Shown here: in pieces, positions 61,599-64,000 of the stretch
Numbering within the stretch: the stretch's first letter is position 1
Layout of the letters: every line of letters begins with the position of its first letter
From: Paraburkholderia graminis C4D1M
GTDB taxonomy: Bacteria; Pseudomonadota; Gammaproteobacteria; Burkholderiales; Burkholderiaceae
Assembly (NCBI RefSeq): GCF_000172415.1
Contig: NZ_ABLD01000007.1
Coordinates: 62,001-126,000, forward strand
DNA length: 64,000 bases
Reading direction: 5' to 3'
Program-made: the position numbers and the translations under genes
Notes under the pieces: generated by a model
What the model saw: the letters and a program-made list of their open reading frames with translations, nothing else
Told to the model about the DNA's origin: nothing
Databases searched by the model: none

Positions 61599-62886
61599 TG
61601 CGCACCTCGCCGCTCGCATCCACGCGCCATTGCTGGATCGCGTTGTAGTGGTACTGCGAATTCAGGCCGCGCGCGGCGACGAGTTGCGCGCGCGTGGGCT
61701 GCACGTAGCCGGTGGAATCGGTGGCGCGCGAAAGTATCTCGGCCGGCGCGCCGTCCCAGCGCCAATCCGCTTCGAAACGAGTCAGCGCACGGTCGCGTGC
61801 CGCGCCATCAAGACGCGCGAGCCGCCATGACGCGCCGCCATCGGTGGAAACTTCGACTTTGCGGATCATGCCGCGCCCCGACCACGCAATGCCGCTAATC
61901 GCGTAATAACCGTGCGTGGTGAGGCGATGCCCCGGCGACGGCCGCGTGATGACCGACTTCGCATCCATCTCGAACACGAACTGACGCGCGGTGCCGTTCG
62001 CGAGCAGGCTCGTATATTTCGACGTCTCCTCGCGCGTTTGCAGCGGCGCGTCGACCACCTTGAGTCTGCGCAGCCACTTCACATTGGTATTGCCCTCGAA
62101 GCCGGGCACGATGAGCCGCAACGGATAACCGTTCTCGGGCCGCAAGCGTTCGCCGTTCTGCGCATAGACCACGAGCGCGCGCTCGAGTATGCGATCGAGC
62201 GGCAGGCTGCGCGTCATCGCGGCGGCGTCCGCGCCTTCCGCGAGCAGCCACGCGCCGCCGTTAGCGTTGCTTTGCGCGGACACGCCGCCGACCTCTTCCA
62301 GCAAGGTGGAAAGACGCACGCCTGTCCATTCGCAACACGACAGCAGACCGTGCGTCAGTTGCACCGGCAAGCCGCTCGGACCATTCCATTCGCTGCCGGT
62401 ATTGCCGGAACATTCGAGGAAGTGGATGCGCGACTCCGCCGGCAGACGCAGCAGGTCGTCCATCGTGAAGAGCTTCGGCGTGCGCACGAGGCCGTGAATC
62501 GCGAGACGATGCTGATCGGCGTCGATGTCGGGCACGCCGCCATGATGACGTTCGTAGACGAGGCCGTTCGGCGTGATCGTGCCATGCAGATCCGCAAGCG
62601 GCGTCATCGACGAAGCCGCGCCGGGCAGCGGCCATTGGCGAGCGCTTCGGCGCACCACGCCGGCCTCGCGCGGCGACGGCACGCCATACGGATGCTCGAG
62701 CACCGGCGCGCCCGGCACACGGCTGGACGGCGCGACTTCGAGCGGCCTGAGCAGTTCGCCCGCGGCTGCCGCCGCGCCTTGCGACGCGACCAGACCGCCC
62801 GCCGCAAGACGGCCGAGCAGACGACGGCGGCTACGCGACGAAGGTTGATCGGGCGGCAGATCGAACGGCGTGTTGCTTTGGCTCAT
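61591..62886 (-). CDS. SoxC-like sulfite dehydrogenase, molybdenum cofactor subunit
   Basis: A 431-residue protein. A Tat-like signal (SRSRRRLLGRLAAGGLVA) exports it folded. The sulfite-oxidase molybdopterin domain has its ligand C159 in FLECSGNTGSEW, as in SoxC (ECSGN) rather than SorA, and a C-terminal Mo-co dimerisation domain (GYYAISGIAWSGRGMIRKVEVSTDGG). Family function is oxidation of sulfite or a sulfane sulfur to sulfate. Here it follows a desulfonation cluster, so sulfite oxidation is the best guess. Confidence 0.92.
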   Translation of the reverse strand: MSQSNTPFDLPPDQPSSRSRRRLLGRLAAGGLVASQGAAAAAGELLRPLEVAPSSRVPGAPVLEHPYGVPSPREAGVVRRSARQWPLPGAASSMTPLADLHGTITPNGLVYERHHGGVPDIDADQHRLAIHGLVRTPKLFTMDDLLRLPAESRIHFLECSGNTGSEWNGPSGLPVQLTHGLLSCCEWTGVRLSTLLEEVGGVSAQSNANGGAWLLAEGADAAAMTRSLPLDRILERALVVYAQNGERLRPENGYPLRLIVPGFEGNTNVKWLRRLKVVDAPLQTREETSKYTSLLANGTARQFVFEMDAKSVITRPSPGHRLTTHGYYAISGIAWSGRGMIRKVEVSTDGGASWRLARLDGAARDRALTRFEADWRWDGAPAEILSRATDSTGYVQPTRAQLVAARGLNSQYHYNAIQQWRVDASGEVRNA

Positions 62887-63011
62887 TGCGGCAGCGGCGC
62901 TTCATGGAGAAGTCGACGATGCTAGCAATGCGATGCGCCGCGGCAAAACGATCAATCGTGATATGCATTGCAGCGAATGCGGGCTTTCGCTTTATTCGCT
63001 ACTGGCCACGC

Positions 63012-64000
63012 TCACTCGACCGTAGCCGGCGACGCCTTCACGAGATTGCGCAGCGTGAGCCTCGCCTCCAGCCCGCCGCCGGCGCGATTATGAAGTTCGA
63101 GCGTGGCATCCATCGCAAGCGCGAGTTGACGCGCGATCGCAAGGCCAAGCCCTGTGCCGCCCGTTTGCCGATTGCGCGATCCTTCGATCCTGTAGAACGG
63201 CTGGAACACATCTTCGAGCGAATCGGCGGGAATGCCCGGGCCGCGATCGAGCACCGAGATGGTGGCGTGCCTGTCCGGCGACATCGCGATCTCGATCTGC
63301 GCCGCGCCGCCGAACTTCAGCGCGTTATCCACGAGATTACCGACGATGCGCCGCAGCGCCTGCGGCCGCGTCATCAGCGGCATGTCGAAGCGGCCATGCA
63401 GTGACACGGCCTGGTCGGCATCCACGTAATCGCAAACGAGGCTGTCGAACAGCGCATCGGGATCGATGCGGCACGGCGTTTCGGTCGCGCCGTGCAGCGT
63501 GCGCGCATACGTGACGCCTTCTTTCACGAGCGCTTCCATCTCCTGCAAATCCTGGCGCAGCTTCGCGCCTTCGGCTTCGGCGTCCATCATGTCGACGCGC
63601 AAACGCATGCGCGTGATCGGCGTTTGCAGATCGTGCGAAATGGCCGCGAGAATCTGCATGCGTTCGGTGACGTACATCGCAATGCGTTCCTGCATGGCGT
63701 TGAAAGCGCGGGCCGCGCGCGCGATTTCGGAAGGCCCGGTTTCGCTGAGACGCCCGGCCTTGAGATCGGGGCCGAGCGCATCGGCGGCTACCGCCAACTC
63801 GTTGAGCGGACGCGTGGCCGTGCGCACCGCGAACCAGCAGCAGCCGAGCAGCACCGCGAGTTCCAGCAGCAGCACGAGCGGCAACCAGCGCGACAGCGGC
63901 GCGCCGGACATCGGCCGCATGTCGATGGTGAGCGGCGAGCCGTCGCTGAGCTTCAGATGAACCTGCAGCCGTTCGCGCTCGCCCGGCACCGCATTCACCG
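63012..64000 (-). CDS. Sensor histidine kinase, truncated at the window edge
   Basis: At least 328 residues; the N-terminus lies beyond the window. Visible in order: the end of a periplasmic region, a membrane helix (LPLVLLLELAVLLGCCWF), HAMP, HisKA with SHDLQTPITRMRLR, and HATPase with NLVDNALKFGG, DRGPGIP and GTGLGLAI. It resembles QseC/EnvZ-class kinases. A response regulator gene probably lies upstream outside the window. Confidence 0.92.
   Translation of the reverse strand, partial: VNAVPGERERLQVHLKLSDGSPLTIDMRPMSGAPLSRWLPLVLLLELAVLLGCCWFAVRTATRPLNELAVAADALGPDLKAGRLSETGPSEIARAARAFNAMQERIAMYVTERMQILAAISHDLQTPITRMRLRVDMMDAEAEGAKLRQDLQEMEALVKEGVTYARTLHGATETPCRIDPDALFDSLVCDYVDADQAVSLHGRFDMPLMTRPQALRRIVGNLVDNALKFGGAAQIEIAMSPDRHATISVLDRGPGIPADSLEDVFQPFYRIEGSRNRQTGGTGLGLAIARQLALAMDATLELHNRAGGGLEARLTLRNLVKASPATVE

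Overview
The window is GC-rich, densely coded DNA. Its gene content (POT peptide transporter, OprD porin, MocR, IclR, LysR and XRE-cupin regulators, DUF1840, DUF3443, phasin, CcdA-thioredoxin fusion, organosulfur genes) points to a Burkholderiaceae bacterium of the Paraburkholderia/Caballeronia type. It is probably an accessory part of a chromosome or second replicon, because transport, catabolism, stress and sensing genes dominate. I see no rRNA, tRNA, phage, complete IS element, CRISPR array or replication origin. No taxonomic search could be run, so the assignment is inference from gene families.

Layout. 184-3296: a MocR regulator downstream of a proton-dependent oligopeptide transporter. 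3687-11689: an XRE-cupin regulator with two tandem operator-like sites, then a complete oppABCDF peptide ABC transporter and an OprD porin. 11779-19794: a divergent IclR regulator and an operon joining a polyamine-type ABC transporter to a three-subunit FAD/Fe-S oxidoreductase. 19881-23904: a nucleoside salvage cluster (nupC, cdd, a frameshifted nucleoside hydrolase), a PanE-type reductase and a small membrane protein. 23981-30536: two small unknown genes, a tightly overlapping three-gene phosphorelay (two kinases with receiver domains and a NarL-type regulator), an unknown gene and a lone periplasmic binding protein.

30769-37184 is a stress and envelope island: cyclopropane fatty acid synthase, universal stress protein, a mini membrane protein, DUF1840, HPP-CBS membrane protein, MarR regulator and ClC-CBS channel. 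Four promoters here share an AT-rich element. 37215-41188: a DUF488 protein, a zinc metallopeptidase and an HMW1C/NGT-type cytoplasmic N-glucosyltransferase with no adhesin partner in view, followed by a remnant of a DUF3443 gene. 41713-43673: phasin, exported protein, a possible 27-residue membrane peptide and a single-domain response regulator. 43786-50755: a LacI-type regulator facing a complete fructose PTS operon (EIIA-HPr-EI, 1-phosphofructokinase, EIIBC), with two identical operators between them.

50792-53608: divergent DipZ (CcdA-thioredoxin) and thioredoxin-like genes with a symmetric pair of 20-bp sites between them. 53694-56950: LysR regulator, tautomerase, an SDR protein lacking the catalytic tyrosine, and a BrkB-like membrane protein. 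57000-62886: an organosulfur unit in which an ABC importer and TauD-like dioxygenase would release sulfite, and a SoxC-like molybdoenzyme plus cytochrome c would oxidise it. The right edge holds a truncated sensor kinase gene.

The least explained signals are the paired sites between dipZ and the thioredoxin gene, the four-promoter stress island, the orphan N-glucosyltransferase, and the ABC-coupled heterotrimeric oxidase of unknown substrate.
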